Shown piece by piece: positions 44,011 to 56,421 of a DNA stretch of 64,000 bases. Under the pieces are notes generated by a model, which was not told the DNA's origin, did not search any database, and worked only from the letters and a program-made list of their open reading frames with translations. Every line of letters starts with the position of its first letter. Within the stretch, counting starts at the first letter, position 1. The DNA lies in NCBI GenBank assembly GCA_004352715.1, contig SCFE01000020.1:2333232-2397231 (forward strand), in the 5' to 3' direction. Position numbers and translations under genes: made by a program. Source of the DNA: Hofstenia miamia (Eukaryota > Xenacoelomorpha > Acoela).

Positions 44011-47000
44011 AATCGACAGCATGATAATGATTGAAGTTTATGCAATCAACAATTCATTTTAATCAATAATTTACAAGAAGCCTTAACCTACCCATTTTTA
44101 AAAATTCCACGACAATGACATCAATTCGAAGCATATGTCCAATACGATTTTTAACGATGTTATCTCTCCTTGAAATAGAGAAAATTAATATTAGATTATA
44201 ACTACTTCTAATGCTAGTTATAGTTAGGATTACTTTTTACACAGAAAAATTCAATTTCATTGGCAAATTAATTCTATTGGTTAACAATCAAAATCATTTA
44301 ACAGTGGAAATTCAAATGTTGTATGTATCGATTATGTTAAAAATTGTTTGGAAGGGCTCACAAGCGTTTCTGTGTATTTGATTTTGTTTACCAAGTGACG
44401 TTTTGTCCACATTATGTAAATATTTTGCTAATATTCGCATCAAAGACTTCTTAAATTGGATAAAGTGAATTATAGTGACAAGAACGAACGAAAGAAAAGG
44501 AATCTAAATTCTTGTTAATTTTGCATATTTATTCCAAATGCAAAAACCTTTGAGGTTTGTGAGAAACATTTTACAGGATATATATATATATATATATAAA
44601 CAAATTAATTAATTCAAGTTTCTTTTTATTGTTTTCCTGTTGAAAAATGGTGCTCTTAATCTTTTTCTCAAAGGGGTACCACAAAGACTTTTTAAAATAA
44701 TGGGTAACGGGTTTCTGATTTGTCCAGAATTTCAATTCACATTAAGTTTTTTTACTAATATATGTTCACTTTCAGCAAGCCTTTAAGAGATCCACTTGAA
44801 AACCTGCAAAAACCATTTTAGCAACAAGTCAATTACAGTGCAAACAGAATAATGTTCATTTATATTTAATAGCTTTATTTTAAATTTATCGTTTTTGTAT
44901 ATTTTTGTATAATATTTACAAATGTACAAATACAATAAATTTATAATGAAAAAAGAGGACAAATAATAGAACAAACAATTAAAATTCATCATAAACTATA
45001 ATGAAAAATAATCACAAATCACTGGCTTAAAACAACAAAACATGAATTTGAAATTTCGCCATGCGTTTAATGAATTTGAAGAACTAAATTTTAACTGTTG
45101 TGAATGTAAATTTTATTTTAATTTTTTTAACTGTTAAATTTGGAGCATCTTCTTATATATAATTTTAGATTCTTTTAGTTCATGCATGTATGGTTCTTTT
45201 GTTGTAAATATGATTATTGCGTTTTTACCACTAAAATATCTACAGCAAAATCAAATTATAGTGAAAATAATATGATTACTAAGCAAAAGAGTGTGTTGCA
45301 GGCCCGTAGCCAGCATTATTACCTAAGGGGGTCGGCACGCATTCGGAGGGGTTGATGGGAATTTCGACTTTCTTTTAAATTTAAACTAAAATTTTAACAA
45401 GACAGTACACCATTTTAATTTTATATTGCATACAGGTGCGTACACAGGATTACCTGACGGGTGAGGTCATCTACTAGTGGTCAAGTAAGCGACCAAAAGC
45501 GGTGCTAAGCCACGCAAAAATTTGTTGAAAATGTAGATAAAATAATCCTTAGAAATGCATTGCAAGACATTCTTGAGAAGAAAGTTACAAAAATTGAATT
45601 AAGAAATTTTTTTACATGCTGATTTTGCTTTTAGCTTTGTTGTCAAAGAGGGGTTGCCTGATATTCCAGGGGGTTCGTCCTCTCCTAACCCCGAATAAAT
45701 AGAAGCCTGGAGTGTTGCCTTTTGATAATTTCAAATTGTTGCCCTTAACTTAAAAATATTCCTGGTTTAAATATCTCGGGCCAACTCAACTTAGGCGGAT
45801 TAAGGGTTTGTGCATGTTTAACATCGAAAACTGTTGAGAACAGCATAAATGTATGTACTATATTCCCGACCACCATTTTCAAATATAAACCCATTTTCAG
45901 TCTTGATATTTTGAGTCTTGTCTATATGAAATGAAAATTGTTCCCCAAATGAGAAAATGTGCTATAGACAAATACATATTGCTTTGATTGCTTTTGCCCT
46001 TATCTATCTCTTTGTAGCAGAGTGATTGTTTACGAAAGGTTGATTCTTATTTGCCTTATTTATAGGCGATAATAGAGATATGATTTTGTCTGGCATGACA
46101 ACAAGTTGAGTTTTAGGAACTGCTACGGTTTGATGATGCCCTATTTAATTTTGTGTTCAAGAGAATTGCAACATAAAATGATACAGATTTTGGGATTGCA
46201 TCTAAATCAACTCCCCATAACTTAATTTGAAGATTGAAATGTTTCCCATGGCATGACAAAGTAAAAAATTCGAATTTTTATTATATCATGTCCGTTTTCT
46301 CGGTTCCAGCACCTGACTGAACATATTCCTATGTGTTTCTCCGCAAAATCAAATGATACAACAATCAGTGTTAATAATTATAACTGCATTTTCGATAATA
46401 ACATATAGATTAAAAATATTTAAATGTTCATAGGTGCTAAAAGTGAAAAAATCATTATTTAAAAATATATTCATTGAATAAAATTATTTGGTATGACCCA
46501 GAGATGTAACCCGATCCCCGGATTACCCGAATCATTATTATAACAGGCTTAACTAGGTAAGAAATGTCCTAAGAAAATACATTTTGTTAGTGGAACCACA
46601 AAAAAAATATTCTCTCAATCCACTGTTATAGAACAGAGTAGAGTTTGTGCCTTATCGTTTTACACTATGATTTTATCCACGCATTTTCCTACCTTCAACG
46701 TAGTCATATTTTATGCATAACCGGTTAAATTAGGTCACTGTTTCTACACAAGGTAACCTGGGTTATCGTGGCATCTTGTCACAATTTGTGGCCCGGATAA
46801 ATCTGACATGACTTCATTTTGAATTAAATTTGTTATGTAAATGCTAAAAAATGGAAAACTTAATTGTGTTTTAAGCTTCCAAATATACAACATGCTTGAT
46901 TTAGAACAGTTTTTGACAAGTTTTTTTTCAAATTCATTTCTGCTTTGTGTTCAGCGTACTTCTTGTAAAAAATGAATGCATATTACCAAATTATAACAAT

Positions 47001-47661
47001 GTATAGCTTACATGACCAACTTTGGAACAATCCTTCTAATGAAAAATCTGCTCATCTTTCAATTTGCTGCCGCATTTCGAAACATTCAATTTAAGTGTGC
47101 TGATTTTCTGTACACATATAAATATATACTTTCTTAAACTTTAATTTTTTTGGAAAATAAATATTTAAACAAATATAACTGTTCTTGCTTTATTTCTAAA
47201 AGTTGCGCAATTTTTCAACCCTGCTTGGTACCAATTAGAGATTGCGTAGTAAATCAAATATTGTAATCACAATTGGAGGGCCGTTAATTGTTCTACTGGA
47301 GAGTCTTGTGTCACCTCTTAAGTTAGGAATTTTTATTGAATATTCCTCAAAACATCGTTTGTATATGAACGGAGATCTTCCGCCATTCCACAAATCCGAT
47401 ACTTTTTGATACTCCAACCGATTCCGGAATGCGGAATAAATGTAGCGGATTTCAGAATTTATGCTACCCGGAAACGAATTTTTCACATTTTCGAAGTGTT
47501 TGCTTACCTAACATACAAGAATGACACATACTAGATAAACACATCAATTAGACGGCATTGTAGCATCTTAGTAAACAAAGTAACATAATAAGGATTAATA
47601 AGTAAAAAGTAATGTTCAATCAATTTCATCAAATGTTAGTTTATGGGGAGAATTCTTAACA
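44011..47661. other. Unassigned repeat-rich DNA
   Basis: No secure gene. A TA run lies at 44579-44599. A possible 14-codon terminal exon (44776-44820, after TTCACTTTCAG) has no partner exon. Stretches at 45300-45720 with CCGTAGCCAG and G-runs, and at 46490-46800 with CCCGATCCCCGGATTACCC, look like decayed DNA transposons. Similar CGTAGCC/G-run debris occurs at 61640-61830. Confidence 0.35.
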
Positions 47662-47837
47662 TAGTCATTCTTCAATTATCCTCTGTCATCCGGCATCCAT
47701 ATATTTTCGACGGGTATCGAGGTCCGCGGATAAGCAAGGTCACAAATTTATGATATTTTGTCTGTTTAAAATGGCAAGAAATTTTGCATAACCAGGATCG
47801 GCTGATAAAGGAGTGGTGGATAATCGAGAGTTGACTG
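47662..47837. mobile_element. Pogo/Tigger-like MITE (176 bp)
   Basis: The left end TAGTCATTCTTCAATTATCC and the right end (reverse complement CAGTCAACTCTCGATTATCC) form a terminal inverted repeat typical of pogo/Tigger elements. The interior has TTATCCGCGGACCTCGATAC on the minus strand, a common internal motif in that group. The right flank is TA. The left flank is CA (decayed TA). Confidence 0.6.
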
Positions 47838-48464
47838 TAGTTGGTTGTGAATGAACATAGCAATTATTGGCTTATTGTCCATAGGTATATAATTTTTCAC
47901 TGGCAATGTTAAAGATCGGCGATAATTTGTTTGAAAATTATCAATTATGTACCCCTGTACTAGGAATGTGTGTCTAAAGTAGCATGCGGAGCTACAACTT
48001 TGTTCATAACTATTTTTGAATTTCAGAGATTTACAACAAAATTTTGTAACATTCATAGTTAAAACTTTGTTCACAACTTTTTCATTGGATTCAATAAAAA
48101 TTTTCAAAACCAATATATTCGAATTCTAAATTTGTTCCGTTCAAAATGATTTCGTTTATTTCCCAAAAACACCGTAACCATATACCCCTTTAGTTGTTTA
48201 TAATAAATTTTAGAGCGAAAATCTTTCTTTGTTTTCTGTCTTCTCAAAAGCCATCATAGCTTTTTTGATCGACATATATCTAAAGAAGAAATTCTAAATG
48301 TTAATCAAAATTTGGAATCGCAGTGGAGCTGGTAAGCGAAATAATATGAGAATGTTGAATAGCAATCAAAACCAACCATCTGTTTACTGAAACCTCACAA
48401 ATAGACATAATTTCAAATAGTATTTTTAATTTATAATTTGTTCACATTGGCAATGGATTAGATT

Positions 48465-48697
48465 ATTGTGTTTCTTTATATTAGCATTTTACTGTCTTCC
48501 TATATTTTGTCTTTTTGGTGGCTCTTAATGTTTGCTTTTATTAAAAATGGCCTTTCCTCAACGAACTCTATCAATTGTGTTTCTTTATATTAGCAATTTA
48601 CTGTCTTGCTATATATTGTCTATTTTGTAGCTCTTAATGCTTGCATTTAATAAAAATGGCCTTTCCTCAACGAACTCTATCAATTGTGTTTCTTTAT
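48465..48697. repeat. 109-bp tandem duplication
   Basis: Units 48465-48573 and 48574-48682 are about 90 percent alike by eye, and a 15-base start of a third unit follows. Each unit begins ATTGTGTTTCTTTATATTAG and ends CCTCAACGAACTCTATCA. Confidence 0.9.
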
Positions 48698-49262
48698 CGA
48701 TTGCATATGCGCAACCACGATTAATTGGAGGGGGGGTCTAGATTTTAAGAATTGACTTAAGTTCAATAAAATATTGGTAAAAAATCAAGTAATTGTAACG
48801 GAAAATATCGTAAATATTTAAAATTATTATGTAAAAAGCATGTAATTTCATCATAAACAACTAATAATCACAAAATTAACTAATATACGCTTGGTGCACA
48901 ATTAAATGAAAGTACCTACTAGTAGTTAATGTAGTATTTTTAAATCGTTCTAGTATAATAATCATATTTATGTTCAAAACATATGAGTGTGTAATATTTA
49001 ATCAATAACTGTACTGCAAATAATTAATGCATAAAGAACAATGTACAAGCAAAGTAAATTGTATGATGACAATTAACACGAGTTTGAGAAATAAATATAA
49101 TTAATAATCACATTTGATCAATAGTAAACATATATTTTCCTATATCTGTAACAAATATAAAACATTGGAAAAGTTATTGTTCCAAAAGCGAAAGTTGCAT
49201 TCGTTTACTGTGTAAGGCCGCAAATGTATCTACAACTTTGTCTAAATCAACAAAATCACTCT
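48698..49262. other. Unassigned AT-rich DNA
   Basis: Nothing recognised. A G-rich stretch (GGAGGGGGGGTCTAG) near 48727 may be the end of an old element. Confidence 0.35.
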
Positions 49263-51543
49263 CTATGCCGATAGTCTTTCTTGACCCATGGAAGCTCTGA
49301 TGTAAGTATGCAGTCTTTGAAGGGAGCTGAAACTTCTTTCGCATTCGCAAGATGTGACAGGTAGAGTCGCTGAAATTTCAAATAACGTTTGAACTTTTGG
49401 AAGCATATCTAGATCACAAACATTTAAGGATGCAGCTGAGCTTGTGGGGACTTGGTCTTCACCTTCGAATTGCGGCTTCCACCCAAAATCTTAAAATATG
49501 AATATTTGAATAATTTAGGTATTTTTATGCAAATAAAAGCATACATATTATAGTAATATCTAAGTAATGTATACAATTTTTTATTAATTTAAGAAAAATA
49601 TAATTTCAAAAAAAGTCAAAATTCAATTTTTATAGGTATGAAAAATTTGTGGAAATATTTTGTATTTAGTAGATATCTATTTACGTCTTTGTTGATATTA
49701 TCTTGATAAGTTTCGACAACATTAACCAGTTCTTCCTTGATTGCATTCAATTATTTCAGGCAAAGCACAAAATGTACTGTAACAAAAAATTTGGAAGCAA
49801 GTATGTTTAACCTTGTGAATCTAGTCTCAAGTTGATTGATTAAATGATCTAGAAATGAAATTACTATATTTCTTTTGTAATGATCTGATGGGGAGTTACT
49901 GGGAATATTGGATCTTTGAATCTGGCAATCAACAATGTGATTGCCCTGATTTAGTGAAAATATCTTAGAAGTCTGTATCAATGTGGTCACGCTAAAAAAT
50001 GATTGCTTTCTTATTGTCATCATCAAAGCATGCTCACAAGAATCATGGCATCGTGTACATCTTTTTTTCACAAATATTCTTCAGAACCCTTTTATTTTCA
50101 AAATTTTCGGACATGTTGGCAACCTTGGACAATAGAATGCCTCTCTTAGGACTGCACAAGAAGAATGGGTAGACGTGTATCAAACTATCAATGATACTTC
50201 TAATACCATGTAATTTGTATGCAAATACAATGCATAGATTTAATGCATGTCCAGAGTATTGAATGTATGGAGCCAGATGAGTCGCTTTTTTGATAAGGGC
50301 TTGTACACCGCAAATTTCGCTGCTCCATCGTAGCCTTGACCTCTCATGTTCTTAATATATATGTTGAGGACTTTTAGGCATTGCTTGATGGCAGCTGCAA
50401 CACACCAACCAGTTATTCTATCCACATTTATGAAAATCCTCAAGAATATTGCTTTTCTTATCAATAAATCGTATACACAGAGATAACTCTTTGATATTTG
50501 CGTTGTTACTTCATCAGCCATTAAGCTAAAATATCTTCCTTGGCGAATTTCTTCAGATATTTGTTTCAACATGAAATGATTTGCTATTATATTAATAATT
50601 TCATTACTAACTTTTTGTGGAATCATTTTAGCATTGTTTGGCGAGGGTACTGAAAGTGAACCTTAATTTTATCACAATATTCTGAAGTAATTTCAAATGA
50701 CTAATTAAATTTCTAGGGTTACCTTCTAAGCAATTTCGGTCTTTATTAGAATGGCCGCGAAGAGCAATGCATTGTCGGGCATACCATAAACCAGTTTTTA
50801 GGATGTTCCTATTTTCTTCTATTAGTTTCTTTAATCCGGTATCTAATAAAATTGGTAAAGTTCTCGATGGATTCTCGTAGGTACTGATACATTCTTCAGA
50901 TTTTTTCATTCAATCCTGATAGAATCCGCGCCCTTCGTGGGCTTTCATTTTCATGGACTTCTTGTGGCATTTTCTAAAAGGACCTTTCACAAAAGCCCCT
51001 TTACCATTCCTATCTTCCACAAATAGCATGTGGGGAATACAGTACACACTATCAAGATGCAAACTGTATGCTATCCAAAGAGCCTCTTTCAGCCATAAAG
51101 GTATGAATGATCGGTTGCAGTCTCCAAGAAATGTTGTAGTGTAAATAATATCATATGATGGTATATGATGAGTTTGAGAAGTTTGTACCTTTTTTCTCTT
51201 AAGAAGGATTTAATAACTCTGTTCTTCTCATCAGTTGACATTGTTGAGTTTATCTATTAGCCAGCATCTGCTGTGCTAGATATTGAAGCAGTATCGAATT
51301 TTAATTTCTTTGTTGTTGGTGAACAGACTGAATTGCCTAGTTGCTCTACATCAGACGGTATATTAGAGAACACATCAAGATGTTCATTAAATGGAACATT
51401 GGACAAATTATTAATTCGAACTGCTGAAGGTACATTGGAGATTATGTAGAATTGCAAATTTGTCTCTAATTCGTCAGTACATGTTTAAAAAAGCTTGCAC
51501 GTCTTTCAAGTTCTTTTCTGCGTCTTTCAAGTTTAGCAGACAT
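49263..51543 (-). pseudogene. hAT transposase (ZMYM1/DUF4371-type), inactivated
   Basis: Minus-strand pieces run in family order. Start MSAKLERRRKELERRASFFK at 51543. A TTF-type zinc-finger region follows at about 51130-50920 (WLKEALWIAYSL, VYCIPHMLFVE, FVKGPFRKCHKK). Next ALRGHSNKDRNCLEGN near 50740, a DUF4371 core at 50626-50240 (ISEEIRQGRYFSLMADEVTT, RITGW, MRGQGYDGAAK), NNIP-like SNIPSNSPSDHYKRNI near 49890, and the dimerisation tail at about 49490-49263 (LPVTSCECERSFSSLQRLHT, ASMGQERLSA). Several stops and frameshifts, plus an AT-rich insertion at 49500-49700, make it nonfunctional. Terminal repeats were not located. Confidence 0.88.
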
Positions 51544-53162
51544 TGTTAATCTAGAATAATATCTACAAATTAACAAATTGTTGGAAATGAAAACACTGTG
51601 CTCATGGATTTATTTTACAATTGCGCTAGACAGGGCTGTAAACATCATTTAGAATAATTGACAATATTTAAAAAAAAATATTATTTTGTCTTGAAAATAA
51701 AAAGTACATATTTTTAGAAGGCAATTCATTTCATTTTACCCATAATCTCGCTTTTTATCTTAGTTACAAACCATTTTGTTCACATTTTTGAACAATTTTG
51801 CTCCAGCCTCCTAAGAAATGTGAAGATAACACATGGATCAATGTGCACCCAAGTAAGTAATGGTAAATGTTTGTCAGAAGTACATACATGAAAGTATTAA
51901 CTATTAGTAAATGAAAATCCCTATTTTTGTAAAAGCATTCATATTCTCCCCATGGCTAAGGTTTGGGTAATAAGGAGGTCTAAAAGCACATGGCAGCAAC
52001 AACTCAAGTCAACCATTTCGTTTTCTGTAAATAAACCGTCCGAACCTTGTACAGGCGCGTAAATGTAATGCAAGACCAGGTTTCGGAATAGATTCCTAGA
52101 ATTGAATTGTTCGCGAGCATTTAGTTATATGGAATGTTTTTCAGAAAGTTGCTCAAGTGTGTGTGTGTGAATATGGAATCTCAAGTATTTATGTATAACA
52201 AGACTTTTTTTATGTAAAATTTATGTAACTGAACTTAAATATATTAATAACTACATGTACATGTCGCATCTAACCGTATACAGTTTTATTAAGGCCAATA
52301 AAGTATGTTTCTCGTAAACTAGCATTGATGAGCCTTTTTTGCAATAGCAGACTCTTAAACACATTCAAGCAGGGCTGCGTATGGTGCACCTGGCGCAGTC
52401 TGAACTTGCCTGTTTTACTGCTACTAACTGTTTCAGTTGCTAAAATAGGCTAAATTTATCCCCATTGCCCACTCCCGACTTAAGCAAATGTAATAGAGTG
52501 GAGTGATATTTCCAAAGCAAAGTGTTATACAAATGTTAAATTGGCGGGCAAATTATTTACAAGGGAATTGATTCGTGTTGAACAGTTGTTTTTCTCACTA
52601 TTGTTGGGTCCTTTTATAAGCATCGATTGGTTAAATCAAAATTCTATTATAATTACATACCGATTAAATATTTATAGCTAATAGAATAATTTAATTTCAA
52701 ATTTACATGCATGAAGGATACATTGTATATTAATAAACGAACGATTTTTAATGAACCAGGAAAGAGAATGAAAAATCATTAACTGCTTATGGGAAAGCGG
52801 ACAAATTTTGTATTGTTGATGGACCACATGCTTGTTTAAGTACTGGTCTATAAATTATCCAGAAACTGAATAATTCGTTGAGCGCAGAATTGATCGTGCA
52901 CACTAGCGTTAAAGAGATGGATGCATCTATAGACTTCTAAATAGTAGGGGTTACTCTATGCTGCGTCCTACGGGAAATAATAAACTTATAGAATGAGATG
53001 TTTATTTAATTATTCTTTTGTTCAAGATTACACTCAAAATTTGTTTTTAGAAGTTCACAACAAAGTTTTTTGCGTTCACACTTGAAGCTTTGTTGTCAAG
53101 CTAATTATCGCCCAAAAAATTGGCAGCCAATTAGAATCGATTGAAGCATGAGAATTTTGTTG
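51544..53162. other. Unassigned AT-rich DNA
   Basis: Contains a dispersed repeat at 52321-52380 related to 2565-2630. No exon or RNA gene is supported. Confidence 0.35.
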
Positions 53163-53188
53163 ATATATATATATATATATATATATAT
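53163..53188. repeat. TA microsatellite, hAT insertion target
   Basis: TA run ending exactly at the left terminus of the next hAT element. The matching run resumes at 54679. Confidence 0.95.
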
Positions 53189-53373
53189 TAGGGCTGTCAC
53201 TTTGACTGAGAATTATCATGTCATGGCATGTCATGCTGTTAAAAATTATCATGTCATGTTTTATCATGTTTTATCATGTAATTTTTATTAAGCAGATATA
53301 TCAATATGATATTGGATAACCCGGGTTATTCTTCGCTAACTACTTAACAGAATTATAAGAAATCATTAAAACA

Positions 53374-53622
53374 TTACAATGTTTTCCAATTTCGTAAACA
53401 GCAAAGTATATTTATGTTCTCATCATTGAGTGAAGCCCTTGTTTTGCTAACAACAAAACCACTGGAAGAAATACTAAGAGTTTTTTGTGCTAGAGAAGCA
53501 ATGTACGGATATAAAGAACAGTTTTCTTCCCACCATTTCAGTGGATCCCCATCTATATCCTGTTTAATGGATTGGTATCGTCGAATTTCTTTAGCAATAC
53601 GTTCTGAAGCTGCTACTAACAC
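53374..53622 (-). pseudogene. hAT transposase C-terminus, partial dimerisation domain
   Basis: Frame reads RIAKEIRRYQSIKQDIDGDP, then LKWWEENCSLYPYIASLAQK, then LSISSSGFVVSKTRASL and ENINILCCLRNW. Family members have the serine-glutamate-arginine motif (S-x-ERxFS) between the LSI and KTRASL parts. Here it is missing, a small internal deletion. Decayed upstream coding continues at 53640-53980. Confidence 0.8.
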
Positions 53623-53978
53623 ACTTTCGTCTTGGTAATCAAAGTCTCATTGTTCCCACTCATACCGACTGTTTGGCAACAGAATTTGTAGGAGTAATAT
53701 CTTCACTTCTAAAGTTATCCGGAGAAACTTCAAATGCAATTTACTGCCACAAAGATTCACGCTCAGCTTTGGTAAAGCAATTCAATTTCTTAAAGCAAAT
53801 ATCCATGGGAGTTGCCAATTAGACCAGGCGTAACGTGCTGGAAAGAGACAAATATATTCGTCGCTTGAAATCATTTAGTACATGCTGCTTGAAGTCATGC
53901 ATATATGGAGGATCATCTTCTTGAGATCGCAATCGATTTCGTAGCATCGCCAACGTTTGAAACACAACACCTTCGATG

Positions 53979-54284
53979 CTAATTGACATGATTTGAGCAC
54001 GGATATAAAAAGTTTGATTTTATAGTAATCAAAATCCACCAGGCTGTCATAAATGTTTTCAATATTACTCTGCAAAGCATTAATGCTGATGACGATGACA
54101 ATCCAGTTGACGTTTCAGAATGCATAGTTTTGTAATGATATTTTAAAGCAGTATTGCCAGAATTATGATTATGTTTATAACGCGTATAACATTTAGTGCA
54201 AAATACAGAATCTTTTTCTTCGGCTTTGTAGTAGAACTTATCTTTAAATGCGCCCGCCATGGGTCGTGTTCCATTGCCAGACAT
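53979..54284 (-). pseudogene. hAT transposase N-terminus with BED-type zinc finger
   Basis: From ATG (54284) the frame reads VFCTKCYTRYKHNHNSGNTA, then LKYHYKTMH: a C-x2-C ... H-x4-H finger of BED type with the preceding aromatic residues (FYYKAEEKDS). It loses the family frame after about 45 codons. The distance to the C-terminal piece is much shorter than a full transposase, so most of the catalytic core is deleted. Confidence 0.8.
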
Positions 54285-54678
54285 GTGTAAACTAGACTAC
54301 GTATAAACCGACAATTGGAAAGAATGATAAAACAAATTTATTCTAGTTGAATTATGAATGAGTAATTTATTCAAATAATTTCAGATTGCGGGAAAATTTT
54401 TTAGCTGTTACAGTATTTACAATCGCATTGAACAAAGCACAAACTATTAAAACTTTTCCAACAAGGCGTAAATAATTTACTTTAGAGATTCGATTGCATT
54501 GCAATCAATATACAAAACTAATTAAATTTCTCCTAAAATTTGTACAGAAAATTATCATGCTTTTCATGTTTTATCATGTAAAATAAATTTATCATGTTTT
54601 ATCATGTCATGACATGTTTTTTCATGTTTTACATGTCATGCTTTATCATGCTGATTATCATGTCATGATACAGCCCTA

Positions 54679-54704
54679 ATATATATATATATATATATAT
54701 ATAT
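54679..54704. repeat. TA microsatellite
   Basis: Right half of the TA tract split by the hAT insertion. Confidence 0.95.
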
Positions 54705-54879
54705 GCAGTTATTCAATATATTATGACACAATTATGAGATTTTTCTTTCAAATCAATATTGGAAAGCCGGGTTAAGCCTAAATATGTTAAAGAGATACAT
54801 TATTGCTTGAATGTGGGTAGAACAAGCTATGAAATTGCAAATTATTAAAAAGTGCTTATGAAATTGATGTTGAAACTGN

Positions 54880-54903
54880 TTATCATGTCATGATACAGCC
54901 CTA
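54880..54903. repeat. Duplicated hAT right end after a single N
   Basis: Repeats 54655-54678 exactly (ATCATGTCATGATACAGCCC) and is again followed by a TA run. The base before it, 54879, is N. Either an assembly seam or a truncated second copy. Confidence 0.8.
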
Positions 54904-55421
54904 ATATATATATTTATATATATGTATATGCAGTGTATATATATATTCACTAAATAATGAGAATTCGAATCTTCCGTCTGCTTCAAAAAGATACTTTCGT
55001 AAACGCATTTCTCGAAAAAATGGTATTTGAAAAGACTAATCTTGGCACATATTTTCAAATTGTGGATTATAACCAATTTCAACAAACGCTGTTTTTGTGC
55101 TTCCTACAGATGGTTTTAAAATAATGGGCTGTCAAGAATGATGTACTGCAGATTTACATAGAAAATTTTCGATTTGGGTAGTAAGAACTGGAAAAAGGCG
55201 GTAAACTAAAACTGCTTGTACCAATTTCTTTGCATTGCCACAATTGCAATAATATACACGTATCAATGAAATGCTGTTTTTAAATGTACAAATAATTTTG
55301 AAAAAGTATTATCGAAAAAACTCTCTTGGCTTACAGTTTAAGATAGCAAGTGGAGACACTACTTCTATAATTTCCATTTTGAAATCGGTATTGTGATGAC
55401 GAGTGTACAAATTTTTGTAAT
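54904..55421. other. TA-rich and unassigned DNA before a gap
   Basis: Imperfect TA runs to about 54950, then unremarkable AT-rich sequence. Nothing coding is seen. Confidence 0.4.
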
Positions 55422-56421
55422 NNNNNNNNNNNNNNNNNNNNNNNNNNNNNNNNNNNNNNNNNNNNNNNNNNNNNNNNNNNNNNNNNNNNNNNNNNNNNNN
55501 NNNNNNNNNNNNNNNNNNNNNNNNNNNNNNNNNNNNNNNNNNNNNNNNNNNNNNNNNNNNNNNNNNNNNNNNNNNNNNNNNNNNNNNNNNNNNNNNNNNN
55601 NNNNNNNNNNNNNNNNNNNNNNNNNNNNNNNNNNNNNNNNNNNNNNNNNNNNNNNNNNNNNNNNNNNNNNNNNNNNNNNNNNNNNNNNNNNNNNNNNNNN
55701 NNNNNNNNNNNNNNNNNNNNNNNNNNNNNNNNNNNNNNNNNNNNNNNNNNNNNNNNNNNNNNNNNNNNNNNNNNNNNNNNNNNNNNNNNNNNNNNNNNNN
55801 NNNNNNNNNNNNNNNNNNNNNNNNNNNNNNNNNNNNNNNNNNNNNNNNNNNNNNNNNNNNNNNNNNNNNNNNNNNNNNNNNNNNNNNNNNNNNNNNNNNN
55901 NNNNNNNNNNNNNNNNNNNNNNNNNNNNNNNNNNNNNNNNNNNNNNNNNNNNNNNNNNNNNNNNNNNNNNNNNNNNNNNNNNNNNNNNNNNNNNNNNNNN
56001 NNNNNNNNNNNNNNNNNNNNNNNNNNNNNNNNNNNNNNNNNNNNNNNNNNNNNNNNNNNNNNNNNNNNNNNNNNNNNNNNNNNNNNNNNNNNNNNNNNNN
56101 NNNNNNNNNNNNNNNNNNNNNNNNNNNNNNNNNNNNNNNNNNNNNNNNNNNNNNNNNNNNNNNNNNNNNNNNNNNNNNNNNNNNNNNNNNNNNNNNNNNN
56201 NNNNNNNNNNNNNNNNNNNNNNNNNNNNNNNNNNNNNNNNNNNNNNNNNNNNNNNNNNNNNNNNNNNNNNNNNNNNNNNNNNNNNNNNNNNNNNNNNNNN
56301 NNNNNNNNNNNNNNNNNNNNNNNNNNNNNNNNNNNNNNNNNNNNNNNNNNNNNNNNNNNNNNNNNNNNNNNNNNNNNNNNNNNNNNNNNNNNNNNNNNNN
56401 NNNNNNNNNNNNNNNNNNNNN
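55422..56421. other. Assembly gap (1000 N)
   Basis: Exactly 1000 N. It truncates the 3' end of the R2-like element. Confidence 0.99.

Larger units (their letters stand above)
53189..54678 (-). mobile_element. hAT element with ATCATG subterminal repeats (1490 bp), internally deleted
   Basis: Ends TAGGGCTGT and ACAGCCCTA are inverted repeats. Both subterminal zones are packed with TTATCATGTCATG-type motifs in opposite orientation. TA repeats flank both ends, so the expected 8-bp duplication would be ATATATAT. The minus strand encodes BED-finger and C-terminal hAT pieces, listed separately. Confidence 0.85.

Noticed and set aside
44776-44820. Possible terminal exon after TTCACTTTCAG (KPLRDPLENLQKPF, stop)
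   Set aside because: The required phase 2 does not match any nearby donor, and it would be stopped at once if joined to gene C at 42553.
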